Shown: piece by piece, positions 19,401-26,597 of the stretch
Position numbering within the stretch: position 1 is the first letter of the stretch
Layout: every line of letters starts with the position of its first letter
Assembly (NCBI GenBank): GCA_900548255.1
Contig: URKH01000022.1
Coordinates: 1 to 27,553, forward strand
Source of the DNA: an uncultured Collinsella sp.
GTDB lineage: Bacteria > Actinomycetota > Coriobacteriia > Coriobacteriales > Coriobacteriaceae
Length of the DNA stretch: 27,553 bases
Reading direction: 5' to 3'
Translations under genes and position numbers: made by a program
Notes under the pieces: model-generated
The model's input: the letters and a program-made list of their open reading frames with translations, nothing else
What the model was told of the DNA's origin: nothing
The model's database searches: none

Positions 19401-20849
19401 CCCGAGAATATCAACGGCAAAATGGTGGTGCCCGTTGCATACGAGACCGCAGACGGTTGCGGCTGCGCTTCGTACGCCGTGATTGGCCAGTCTATCGCGG
19501 GCTGGGGCGTTATGCCGCCGGACGCCGCGGTGCCCCACGCGGTGCCGTGGCCACAACATTCGGGCTTTTTGGCAACCGTCAACGAGCAGCTGCAGCATAT
19601 TACTTGGACGCGAGGCGCATCGGCATTTGCAACGCAGCCTGTGGGTGCCGCAGGCTGTGGCCCGGCATCGTTTAGCGTAAGCAACAACGGCAGGTGCGTG
19701 CTCTATGTGGAGAACACCGATGGCAAGGTTGGACAAACCTACGACGAAGAAGGCAACCCGGTAGCAGTGATGGGCAAGCACTTCCGCATCTTCGCCAGCA
19801 CCTTGGCACGCGATTTGTTCACGGAGCCGTTCGTGATGTGCGAGCTGGACCATCCCGTCGATCAGATAACGACTTTTTTGACGTCGGAAGGCATGCTCTC
19901 CGCGCTCGCCACGCACATTGTGAGCGCGGAGAAGAGCGAGGCAGAGCTGCACGGCATCGAAGTACCCTTGGTGGCATGTGCCACTCCGACGGGCGCGGTC
20001 GCCACCTCGGGCGCAGTGGTGCCCGGAGCAGCAGGCGAATCCTTCATGGTCACGGTGCGAAACGACGGCAACACCTTGCTGACCGCCGGCACGATCGATC
20101 TGTATCGAGAGGGCTCCAGCCAGCCGTTCTCCAGCGCATCCATCGAATTCGGAGTGAACGCACGTATGGCATCGATCTACGATCCAGAGCTTGCCGAGGA
20201 CGCTTCGGCCAACGACATGGCACACGTGAAGTACGCACTCGAGACGCTGGGCGAACATTTTGCGACGCACCCGCTGGTAGCCGACAACGGCAACGCCGTG
20301 CTGGCACCGGGTTGCACGGCACAGTTCCGCATGAGCTTCGCCATCCCCGAGAGTTGGAGCGACGAAGTGGGCAAACGCGTAACGCTGTATGCGAAGGCGC
20401 GTGACCTGGTGGCGCTCGATCCCGTAACGCTCGAGGAAATTCGACCGGGTGCAAACTCGGCGCTGGATGCCGTATTGCACGAGCTTCATGTGTCCGACGC
20501 GGCATGCGAGCGCTCAGAAGTTCAGGTCGGCGTCTGCGACAGCGCGGATACGACAGGACTTCACGACGCCCCGATGACAGCGGGCGGCGATGGTGGCTCG
20601 AGTGGCGGCGGCGCTGACGAGGGCGGCGGCTCCGGCGGAAGCAGCTCCGGCAGCGGCAAGGACCACGGCAATAACAAGCGCTCCGGAAAAGCGGGCGCGC
20701 TTGCGGGCACGGGCGATGTCAACGCTCCCCTTACGGCAGCCGCCGCAGCGCTCGCCGTGGCAGGCGCCGGCCTCGTCGCCTACAGCGCCCGCCGCACGGC
20801 GCTCGAAAAAGACACCGCCTATGAGGACAATTCGGATAGGCCTCGCTAG
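16482..20849 (+). CDS. Giant secreted surface protein with sortase-like anchor
   Basis: A 1455-residue exported protein of unknown function. The N-terminus has twin arginines (DRRSLLVAGASSLASIML), so Tat export is possible, with a likely cleavage site after AYA (about residue 44). Residues about 52-140 look like a carboxypeptidase-regulatory or Cna-B-type beta domain (NTPIAGAQVTLASR, TDDEGTAIFEV). The centre is a long, mostly beta-rich region without a recognised family. The C-terminus has a Gly/Ser-rich spacer (about 1367-1400), the motif LAGTGD at 1407-1412, a hydrophobic helix and a short basic tail (YSARR), the layout of a sortase signal with Ala in place of the usual Pro. ATG 16482 has GGGAG at 16471-16475; the earlier ATG at 16386 lacks a site and would bury the signal peptide. 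Confidence 0.85.
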   Translation: MLDRRSLLVAGASSLASIMLPRVPGSANAFILPFAPTAAYADEKDPFRVLVLSRTMFGVVVVDVANKNTPIAGAQVTLASRYAADKQLTATTDDEGTAIFEVAPLSEGYVDEATLLDAYDFNGGISISMAGYRDVEIPLARIQGGTAITAPTRPLSDGEPYFRQLTFDEWDIQYADATFMAMPADEAANDQPDTHAFTVQAHLPQGGQATLHINKVMPAAGSSPETVTQIGQVKASASGADNLATFTLEDKFLDAASSLLEEGCKLRFVLDYQGKTYTLSSPMAVVTAPAAKAESGSTTIVPTTMDQEITPFDFPAAFPGIGGNKFTCWMPTFPILFDFSFAGYVLFGGGYKPASYMNDSGNPDPEYWKKSPRESGAKQANRYLDEMEGKWNQYKSMSAGSGTDPRNTKLLRHHCTLLFTMDIATQLYGSLAYDWVGKTWGDNNDPAYGNIKALFQVRTDLNWTEQFTLGPVPFFLNVNPWVLAKLALAVGAHTHGSGAAFFKNISLDYSNTSGSFTIQIGLAVTFGAGVAGVASSAVRGAASLTLFIGYEKADGHQLPRLRVGADVDVDVILQFVMFKWTTKAWSGSWPTLLDSWNMSVNNGNQYVLQRSELALGGDTPYTLDACFGTPGNIEAGGVPQFIASATIVTNAELLARAEVKATAVNAAPVVRDWDQAVTRIELEADAESDDTGQIEHFVHALIENDENAAPMYAYTHIGQAKNAAADPNANSAGVSENERGGIKPSNDNVLFTGVLSEAHMKLAMIAGVECLFRIASVRYGDNGRSRLVVHTKANGTWSAPAPVDFPLGFGEGDVERDGIYDYDFDVVEYADGRGNRDAYVLLVSGERRDGDSTLFDTASTSGILSVVRLRISNDGVRVVSHTSWRSISRGRLQEDGYHCLQCPRITVGKTLVDGRLSGAYLHRRGTTAEKALGSEAKVALECFALWSDDLGDSLTFRQVLRFPQAPSSIELGEPENINGKMVVPVAYETADGCGCASYAVIGQSIAGWGVMPPDAAVPHAVPWPQHSGFLATVNEQLQHITWTRGASAFATQPVGAAGCGPASFSVSNNGRCVLYVENTDGKVGQTYDEEGNPVAVMGKHFRIFASTLARDLFTEPFVMCELDHPVDQITTFLTSEGMLSALATHIVSAEKSEAELHGIEVPLVACATPTGAVATSGAVVPGAAGESFMVTVRNDGNTLLTAGTIDLYREGSSQPFSSASIEFGVNARMASIYDPELAEDASANDMAHVKYALETLGEHFATHPLVADNGNAVLAPGCTAQFRMSFAIPESWSDEVGKRVTLYAKARDLVALDPVTLEEIRPGANSALDAVLHELHVSDAACERSEVQVGVCDSADTTGLHDAPMTAGGDGGSSGGGADEGGGSGGSSSGSGKDHGNNKRSGKAGALAGTGDVNAPLTAAAAALAVAGAGLVAYSARRTALEKDTAYEDNSDRPR

Positions 20850-20898
20850 CTCCTAGTTACTTTTGTGAGAGGCGCCGACTCGGCTCATCGAACATCAA

Positions 20899-20934
20899 AA
20901 TGGGCTGGTTCTGGATACCCAGAGCCGGCCCATT
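20899..20934. terminator. Bidirectional hairpin between convergent genes
   Basis: Arms 20899-20914 (AATGGGCTGGTTCTGG) and 20919-20934 pair along 16 bases, with two G-T pairs and a four-base loop. It lies 50 bases after the surface-protein stop and 5 bases after the end of the facing gene. The A/T ends are short, so termination efficiency is uncertain. Confidence 0.7.
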
Positions 20935-20939
20935 ACGCA

Positions 20940-21524
20940 TTAAATGTCGTCTGAGGAGTCGAGTTCTGCCTCGAGCTTGGCACGGCGTCTTTTCGCCGTG
21001 AAAAACGTTGCGCACAGGACAGCAAACGTGGCCGCGAAAATCGTCGCACCGCAGAACACGCCCGTGGCCAGGTTCGCCAACCAAAAGACGCTTTCGAGCG
21101 GTACGATCTGCGCCTCAGCGACACAGCGCATTGCGGCAATAACAAGCGCGAACGCGGTGCCGCTAAGACCGCTGACAAGCAGGAAATATCCAACAGGAAG
21201 ATGCTCGGTTTGCCCAAAACGATTGGTATCGACATAGCCCTTCCGCGTTTGCAGCCCTGCACAAATCAACATCACGAGAACGAGCCACAAATACATGGCT
21301 GCCTCGAATGGCGTTGCAAAGCCATGCGGCATTTCACTGGCGTCGCTGTGAACCCACGCAACCTGTCGAGCTATAAACTGGTAGAAAAAGATCATCAACA
21401 TGCCAAACGAAAGCAGCACGAAACCAATCTTGTAGATCTTCGCGTTCTCAGCCTCCAGGCGTTCATCCTTTGGGCCGGCATATTCACGCCACTTTTGCAC
21501 GATTTTCAGATCTTCATATTTCAT
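20940..21524 (-). CDS. Four-helix membrane protein, DUF6773-like
   Basis: A 194-residue protein with TM helices at about 31-52, 73-92, 111-132 and 145-175, a charged N-terminal helix and a basic, then acidic C-terminus (AKRRRAKLEAELDSSDD). It resembles small integral membrane proteins (DUF6773-type) that sit next to a small XRE repressor, but the family assignment is from memory of the pattern. The start ATG at 21524 follows a GGAG that overlaps the TAG stop of the upstream repressor gene, so translation of the two genes is probably coupled. Function unknown. Confidence 0.75.
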   Translation of the reverse strand: MKYEDLKIVQKWREYAGPKDERLEAENAKIYKIGFVLLSFGMLMIFFYQFIARQVAWVHSDASEMPHGFATPFEAAMYLWLVLVMLICAGLQTRKGYVDTNRFGQTEHLPVGYFLLVSGLSGTAFALVIAAMRCVAEAQIVPLESVFWLANLATGVFCGATIFAATFAVLCATFFTAKRRRAKLEAELDSSDDI

Positions 21525-21533
21525 AGTGAACTC

Positions 21534-21764
21534 CTAAAGAGTATTAGGGTCGGCGTCGGTTTCGTCTTCCCAAAACAAGTCGTTCAACGTAACGCGCAGC
21601 ACCTTACAGATTGCCACGCACAAATTGAGCGTGGGGTTGTAGCCGCCCGCCTCGATAAGGCCGATGGTTTGGCGCGCAACGCCCACGGCTCGGGCTAAGT
21701 CAGCTTGCGAAAGGCCAGCCGCCGCGCGTGCCGCCTTCATGCGTAGGTTCTTTTTGCCTGGCAT
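21534..21764 (-). CDS. Small XRE-family repressor
   Basis: A 76-residue single HTH protein (RMKAARAAAGLSQADLARAV followed by GVARQTIGLIEAGGYNPTLN), of the YozG/SinR-like short type ending in a VTLNDLFW segment. The longer frame begins 20 codons upstream, but ATG 21764 is preceded by AAAGGA at 6-7 bases, whereas the upstream ATG would lie inside the promoter/leader. It forms a two-gene operon with the membrane protein. The dyad overlapping its promoter suggests autoregulation. Confidence 0.9.
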   Translation of the reverse strand: MPGKKNLRMKAARAAAGLSQADLARAVGVARQTIGLIEAGGYNPTLNLCVAICKVLRVTLNDLFWEDETDADPNTL

Positions 21765-21804
21765 GGAGTTCCTTTCGTAAATGTGGACAGATATCCGTTG
21801 CAAC

Positions 21805-21854
21805 ATGACAGAAATATATTGCATCCTTCACAAGATGTCAACTATATCTGTCAT
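21805..21854 (-). promoter_or_regulatory. Promoter and operator-like dyad of the XRE/membrane-protein operon
   Basis: On the minus strand TTGACA (21836-21841) and TATATT (21813-21818) are separated by exactly 17 bases, a near-consensus housekeeping promoter. Two inverted half-sites flank it: ATGACAGAAATATATTG at 21805-21821 and CAACTATATCTGTCAT at 21839-21854. They overlap the -10 and -35 boxes. A third ACAGATAT half-site is at 21787-21794. Confidence 0.8.
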
Positions 21855-21915
21855 AATGGAAACCATGTTCGCCATCGCCATGTGGACATAACAATTTCGA
21901 TTCGCTATTCAAACT

Positions 21916-21950
21916 TACTCGGACAGAACCGACTCGGTTTTGTCCGAGTA
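21916..21950. other. Stable hairpin in AT-rich intergenic region
   Basis: Stem TACTCGGACA / TGTCCGAGTA, continued inward across a G-T pair by AACC / GGTT, with loop GACTC. It lies between two divergent genes, so a normal terminator role is not expected. Protein-binding site, small RNA or repeat remnant are all possible. Confidence 0.5.
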
Positions 21951-22102
21951 AACGTGATTGATAGTCGATCGCTGTGCCCGCTCGTGCAATCAGCATCATT
22001 CGATTTTGTTTAGTAAAACTAGGTCCCTATTAAATAAAAATCGTTTGTATCCAAATTTGTTTAACAATGCCGCGTTACCACTAAACACTATACCCGTTAA
22101 TC

Positions 22103-22116
22103 CGAACGATTGTTCG
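22103..22116 (+). promoter_or_regulatory. LexA-type (SOS) box upstream of topoisomerase operon
   Basis: CGAAC-GATT-GTTCG is a perfect match to the CGAAC-N4-GTTCG core of Gram-positive and actinobacterial LexA boxes. It lies 16 bases before the predicted -35 box and 99 bases before the start codon of the topoisomerase B subunit. Function is inferred from sequence only. Confidence 0.6.
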
Positions 22117-22132
22117 ATGGATTTCGTGTTGG

Positions 22133-22161
22133 TTGGAATCGTCTGTGGGCTGGGCTATGCT
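22133..22161 (+). promoter_or_regulatory. Promoter of the topoisomerase operon
   Basis: TTGGAA (22133-22138) and TATGCT (22156-22161) with a 17-base spacer, 54 bases ahead of the ATG. This is the best hexamer pair upstream of this operon. Confidence 0.6.
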
Positions 22162-22215
22162 ACCTTGACTATCTATATGACTTAAACGCAGCAAAGGAGC
22201 ACCGAGAGAGCGAGT

Positions 22216-24213
22216 ATGGCAAAAAACACCGCAAACTATGGTAACGACAGTATCCGCCAGCTCAAGGACGAGGAGCGCGTACGCCTGCGCCCTGCCGTCA
22301 TCTTTGGCTCGGACGGACTCGATGGCTGTGCACACGCTGCCTTCGAGATCCTGTCCAACGCCGTTGACGAGGCGCGCCAGGGTTACGGCAAGCTCATCAC
22401 CCTTACCGTCTTTCGCGATGGCTCCATTCAGGTAGAGGACAACGGCCGCGGCTGCCCGCTCGACTGGAACCCTTCCGAGAAGCGCTTTAACTGGGAGCTC
22501 GTCTTTTGCGAGCTCTACGCCGGCGGCAAGTATAACAACAACCAGGGCGGCGACTACGACTTCTCGCTCGGCACCAACGGCTTGGGCTCCTGCGCGACCC
22601 AGTACGCTTCCGAGTACATGGACGTCACGGTTTGGCGCGACGGCAACAAATACTCCCTGCACTTTAAAAAGGGCAAGGTCGTCGGCGCCAAAAAGAAGGC
22701 ACTCGAGATTGAGCCCAGCGACGAAGACCGCACCGGTACCACCATCAAATGGCGCCCCGATCTTGAGGTCTTTACCTCGATTAGCATTCCCCACGACTGG
22801 TATCGCGAGACCATGCGCCGTCAGGCCGTGGTCAACGCCAACGTGACCTTCCGCCTGCGCATCGAGGGCGACGATGGCGAGTTTTCCGAAGAGGATTTTT
22901 GCTATCCCAAGGGCATCGAGGACTACGTGCTCGAGAAGGTCGGTACCGACTACCTTACCGAGCCCTTCTTTATCGAGGCCGACCGTCGCGGTCGCGATCG
23001 CGAGGACCTGCCCGACTACAACGTAAAAATCACTGCTTGCATGTGCTTCTCGCGCACTTTCATGATGCAGGAGTACTACCACAACTCATCGTGGCTCGAG
23101 AACGGCGGCTCGCCCGAGAAGGCGGCCCGCAGTGCTCTGACCAGCGCCATCGACGCCTACATCAAGCAACAGGGCAAGTACAACAAAAACGAGAGCGGCA
23201 TCAAATGGCAGGACGTCCAGGACTGTCTGGTGCTGGTGACCAACTGCTTCTCCACCCAGACGTCCTACGAGAACCAGACTAAGAAGGCCATCAATAACCG
23301 CTTTATCCAGCAGGCCATGACCGCCTTCTTTAAGGAGCGTCTCTCGACCTACTTGATCGAGAACAAAGACGCCGCCAACAAGATTCTGGAGCAGGTCCTC
23401 ATCAACAAGCGCTCGCGCGAGAACGCAGAGAAGACGCGTCAGAGCATCAAGACCAACCTGCAGCAGAAGACCGACATGGCCAACCGCGTGCAGAAATTCA
23501 TCGACTGCCGCTCCAAGGACAAGAGCCGTCGCGAGATCTACATCGTAGAGGGCGACTCGGCAGCAGGCGCCATTCGCACCTCGCGCGATGCCGAGTTCCA
23601 GGGCGTTATGCCCGTCCGCGGCAAGATCCTCAACTGCCTGAAGGAGGACTACCCGCGCATCTTTAAGTCCGACATCATCATGGACCTTATGCGTGTGCTG
23701 GGCTGTGGCGTGGAGATCAAGGACAAGCGCATCAAGAACCTTGGCGCCTTCGACCTGGACAACCTCAACTGGAACAAGGTCATCATCTGTACGGATGCCG
23801 ACGTCGACGGTTATCACATTCGCACGCTCGTGCTCACCATGCTCTATCGACTGGTGCCCACGCTTATCGACGAGGGCTACGTCTATATCGCCGAGTCGCC
23901 GCTCTACGAGATCAATTGCAAAGAGAAGACCTACTTTGCCTACACCGAGCTCGAGAAGAACGGCATCCTTAAAGAGATCGGCGACCAAAAGTGCTCCATC
24001 AACCGCTCCAAGGGTCTTGGTGAGAACGATCCGGACATGATGTGGCTCACCACCATGAACCCCGAGACGCGCCGCCTGATTAAGGTGGAGCCCGAGGACG
24101 TCACCAAGATGGAAACCATGTTCAACCTGTTGCTGGGCAACGACGAGGCAGGCCGCAAGCGCCATATCTCCGAGCACGGCAAGGAATACCTGGACCAGCT
24201 GGACCTGCAATAG
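22216..24213 (+). CDS. Type IIA DNA topoisomerase, subunit B (ParE/GyrB-like)
   Basis: A 665-residue ATPase subunit of a gyrase or topoisomerase IV. GHKL ATPase: E44 and N48 in FEILSNAVDEA (catalytic Glu and Mg-binding Asn), DNGRGCP, and the ATP-lid GTNGLGSCATQYAS where classical GyrB has GLHGVG. The transducer carries the QTK lysine (Q354-T-K356). TOPRIM: EGDSA at 445-449 and DADVDG at 527-532. Length is like ParE; the 170-residue insertion of proteobacterial GyrB is absent. The divergent start motif (RPAVIFGSDG rather than RPGMYIGS) suggests a paralogue rather than the housekeeping GyrB. The A subunit follows 45 bases downstream. Start ATG 22216 has a purine-rich GAGAGAG just ahead and AAAGGAG further away. 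Confidence 0.9.
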   Translation: MAKNTANYGNDSIRQLKDEERVRLRPAVIFGSDGLDGCAHAAFEILSNAVDEARQGYGKLITLTVFRDGSIQVEDNGRGCPLDWNPSEKRFNWELVFCELYAGGKYNNNQGGDYDFSLGTNGLGSCATQYASEYMDVTVWRDGNKYSLHFKKGKVVGAKKKALEIEPSDEDRTGTTIKWRPDLEVFTSISIPHDWYRETMRRQAVVNANVTFRLRIEGDDGEFSEEDFCYPKGIEDYVLEKVGTDYLTEPFFIEADRRGRDREDLPDYNVKITACMCFSRTFMMQEYYHNSSWLENGGSPEKAARSALTSAIDAYIKQQGKYNKNESGIKWQDVQDCLVLVTNCFSTQTSYENQTKKAINNRFIQQAMTAFFKERLSTYLIENKDAANKILEQVLINKRSRENAEKTRQSIKTNLQQKTDMANRVQKFIDCRSKDKSRREIYIVEGDSAAGAIRTSRDAEFQGVMPVRGKILNCLKEDYPRIFKSDIIMDLMRVLGCGVEIKDKRIKNLGAFDLDNLNWNKVIICTDADVDGYHIRTLVLTMLYRLVPTLIDEGYVYIAESPLYEINCKEKTYFAYTELEKNGILKEIGDQKCSINRSKGLGENDPDMMWLTTMNPETRRLIKVEPEDVTKMETMFNLLLGNDEAGRKRHISEHGKEYLDQLDLQ

Positions 24214-24258
24214 CAGCACATCGATAACGACGGCCCATAAGAAGTTCAAGAGGAAATC

Positions 24259-26499
24259 GTGGCAAAGAAGAAGACGAAGAACCAGCCAAAGAAAAAGCAG
24301 GTCAACGCCGAGAACGTCATCGGCCTGCACTCCGAGGTCACCGATCAGCCAATCACGCAGACGCTCGAGGTCAACTACATGCCCTACGCCATGAGCGTCA
24401 ACGTCTCGCGTGCATTCCCCGAGATCGACGGCTTTAAGCCCTCGCATCGCAAGCTGCTCTACACTATGTACAAGATGGGTCTGCTCAAGGGCGAGCGCCA
24501 GAAGAGCGCCAACATCGTGGGTCAGACCATGAAGCTCAACCCGCACGGCGACGCCGCGATCTACGAGACGATGGTGCGCCTGGCGACGGGTAACGAAGCG
24601 CTGCTTGCCCCCTTCGTGGAGTCGAAGGGCAACTTTGGCAAGTACTATTCGGGCGACCTGAGCTACGCCGCCTCGCGTTACACCGAGGCCAAGCTCTCCC
24701 CCATCAGCGCCGAGATCTTCAAGGACATCGACAAGGACCCGGTCGACTTCGTCGACAGCTACGACGGTGCCATGAAGGAGCCGCGTCTGCTGCCCACCAC
24801 GTTCCCCAACATCCTCGTCTCGGCCAACAAGGGCATCGGCGTCGCTATGGCGTCCGATATCTGCGGCTTCAACCTCAACGAGGTCTGCACCGCCACGATG
24901 CACTACCTGAAGGACCCCGACTGCGACCTGCTCGAGTACATGCCCATGCCCGATTTCTCGACCGGCGGCGAGATTATCTACCGCCGCGAGGAGATGGAGA
25001 AGATCATCGAGACCGGTCTTGGCAGCTTCCAGATTCGCTCCCGCTGGCGCTGGATTCCCGAAGAGCGCATCATCGAGGTGTATGAGATCCCCTACACCAC
25101 CAAGACCGATGTCATCATCGAGCGCATCGTCAAGCTCTCCAAGGAGGGCAAGGTCAAAGAGATCGCTGACATCCGCGACGAGACCGACCTCTCGGGCTTG
25201 CGCATCGCCATCGACCTTAAGCGCGGCGTCGACCCCGACAAGCTCATGGCCAAGCTCTATCGCTCGACCACGCTGCAGGACTCGTTCTCGTGCAACTTCA
25301 ACGTGCTCGTCGACGGCTATCCCCGTGTTATGGGCGTGCGCCAGATCCTGCGCGAGTGGGTCAAGTGGCGTATTGAGTCCACGCGTCGCCGCATTAACTT
25401 TGACCTGGGCAAAAAGTCCGAGCGCCTGCACCTGCTGCACGGCCTTGAGGCGATCCTGCTCGACATCGACAAGGCGATCGCCATCATCCGCGGCACCAAA
25501 CTCGAGGCCGAGGTCGTACCCAACCTTATGAAGGGTTTCGACATCGACGAGACCCAGGCCGAGTTTGTCGCCGAGCTCAAGCTCCGCAACATCAACGAGG
25601 AGTACATCCTCAACCGCACCAAGGACATCGCTAAGCTCGAGGGTGAGATTGCCGAGCTTGAGGAGATCCTTTCGAGCGAAGAGAACATCAAGAAGGTCAT
25701 CAGCGACGAGCTGGCCGCGGTCAACAAGAAGTACGTGATGCCGCGCCGCACGGGCAGGATCGAGCCCCATGAGGTTATCGAGGTAAGCTTGGAGCCCGAG
25801 GTCGAGGAGTACCCGGTTACGATCATGCTCTCGCGCGATGGCTACCTCAAGAAGATGACGGACCGCGTGCTCAAGAAGGCGACCACGCTCAAGTACAAGG
25901 ACGGCGACAAACCCTTTATCGAGTTCCCGTCCTCCAACACCCACGAGCTGCTGGTCTTTACCAACAAGAGCCAGGTGTACAAGTGCAAGGTCACGGCGTT
26001 TGAGGACACCAAGTCGGCACAGCTGGGCTCGTACCTGCCGACCGATCTTGAGATGGAACCCGACGAGAACGTCATCTGGGTCATCGACCCCGAGGACTAC
26101 AAGGCCGACGTGCTGTTCGTCTTTGAGAACGGCCGCGTGGTGCGTGTCGCGCTTGCCGGATACGTCACCAAGACCAACCGCAAGCGCCTCAAAAACGCCA
26201 TCTATGGTGGCAGCAAGCTGCTGTATGCCCAGGTGCTCAAGGAAGATCGCGACATCGCGCTGGTCTCGAGCGACTACCGTCTGATGAACTTCAACACGTC
26301 GCTGCTCAAGACCAAGACGACCACCAACACGCAGGGCGTCCAGGCCTTTACGGCCAAGAAGGGCCGCTCGGTCACCACCGTCGGCACGACCGAGGAAATC
26401 CTTGGCGCCGGCGTCTCGGCCGAGAAGTTCACCGCGCAGAGCCTGCCCTCCGCCGGCGCCCTCATGAAGGAAAATGACATGCCGAGTTTGTTTGACTAA
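24259..26499 (+). CDS. Type IIA DNA topoisomerase, subunit A (ParC/GyrA-like)
   Basis: A 746-residue cleavage subunit. The N-terminal Lys-rich tail is followed by YAMSVNVSRAFPEIDGFKPS and the winged helix with HGDAAIYET (residues 96-104). The catalytic tyrosine is Y141 in AASRYTEAKL. The tower and coiled-coil region is followed by a C-terminal beta-blade domain (about 500-740). No canonical GyrA box (QRRGGKG) is seen, which favours a topoisomerase IV-like decatenase rather than a supercoiling gyrase. The position equal to E. coli GyrA Ser83 is Ala (A99), and Asp87 is Glu (E103). The start is GTG 24259, with AGAGGAAA just upstream. It forms an operon with subunit B. Confidence 0.9.
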   Translation: MAKKKTKNQPKKKQVNAENVIGLHSEVTDQPITQTLEVNYMPYAMSVNVSRAFPEIDGFKPSHRKLLYTMYKMGLLKGERQKSANIVGQTMKLNPHGDAAIYETMVRLATGNEALLAPFVESKGNFGKYYSGDLSYAASRYTEAKLSPISAEIFKDIDKDPVDFVDSYDGAMKEPRLLPTTFPNILVSANKGIGVAMASDICGFNLNEVCTATMHYLKDPDCDLLEYMPMPDFSTGGEIIYRREEMEKIIETGLGSFQIRSRWRWIPEERIIEVYEIPYTTKTDVIIERIVKLSKEGKVKEIADIRDETDLSGLRIAIDLKRGVDPDKLMAKLYRSTTLQDSFSCNFNVLVDGYPRVMGVRQILREWVKWRIESTRRRINFDLGKKSERLHLLHGLEAILLDIDKAIAIIRGTKLEAEVVPNLMKGFDIDETQAEFVAELKLRNINEEYILNRTKDIAKLEGEIAELEEILSSEENIKKVISDELAAVNKKYVMPRRTGRIEPHEVIEVSLEPEVEEYPVTIMLSRDGYLKKMTDRVLKKATTLKYKDGDKPFIEFPSSNTHELLVFTNKSQVYKCKVTAFEDTKSAQLGSYLPTDLEMEPDENVIWVIDPEDYKADVLFVFENGRVVRVALAGYVTKTNRKRLKNAIYGGSKLLYAQVLKEDRDIALVSSDYRLMNFNTSLLKTKTTTNTQGVQAFTAKKGRSVTTVGTTEEILGAGVSAEKFTAQSLPSAGALMKENDMPSLFD

Positions 26500-26537
26500 A
26501 ACAACGGCGACTAAACCGTCATGGTTTACAAAGCAGC

Positions 26538-26575
26538 GGGGCCCGGAGCGCAGTAAACGCTGCGCCCCGGGCCCC
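26538..26575. terminator. Strong GC-rich hairpin between convergent genes
   Basis: Arms 26538-26553 (GGGGCCCGGAGCGCAG) and 26560-26575 pair with one mismatch around a six-base loop. It lies 38 bases after the topoisomerase stop codon and 22 bases from the end of the facing gene. No T-tract follows on the plus strand. Confidence 0.75.
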
Positions 26576-26597
26576 ATGCATTACACCAGCATCATCC

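Noticed and set aside
18009..20489. Long minus-strand frames (371 and 453 codons) opposite the surface-protein gene
   Set aside because: Composition is Arg/His-rich and unlike a folded protein; no start signals. They are shadows of the plus-strand gene.
23086..26577. A 1163-codon open frame on the minus strand opposite the topoisomerase genes
   Set aside because: It mirrors two well-conserved topoisomerase genes, has low-complexity Leu/Val/Asp-rich composition and no recognisable domain; GC-rich codon bias keeps the opposite strand open.
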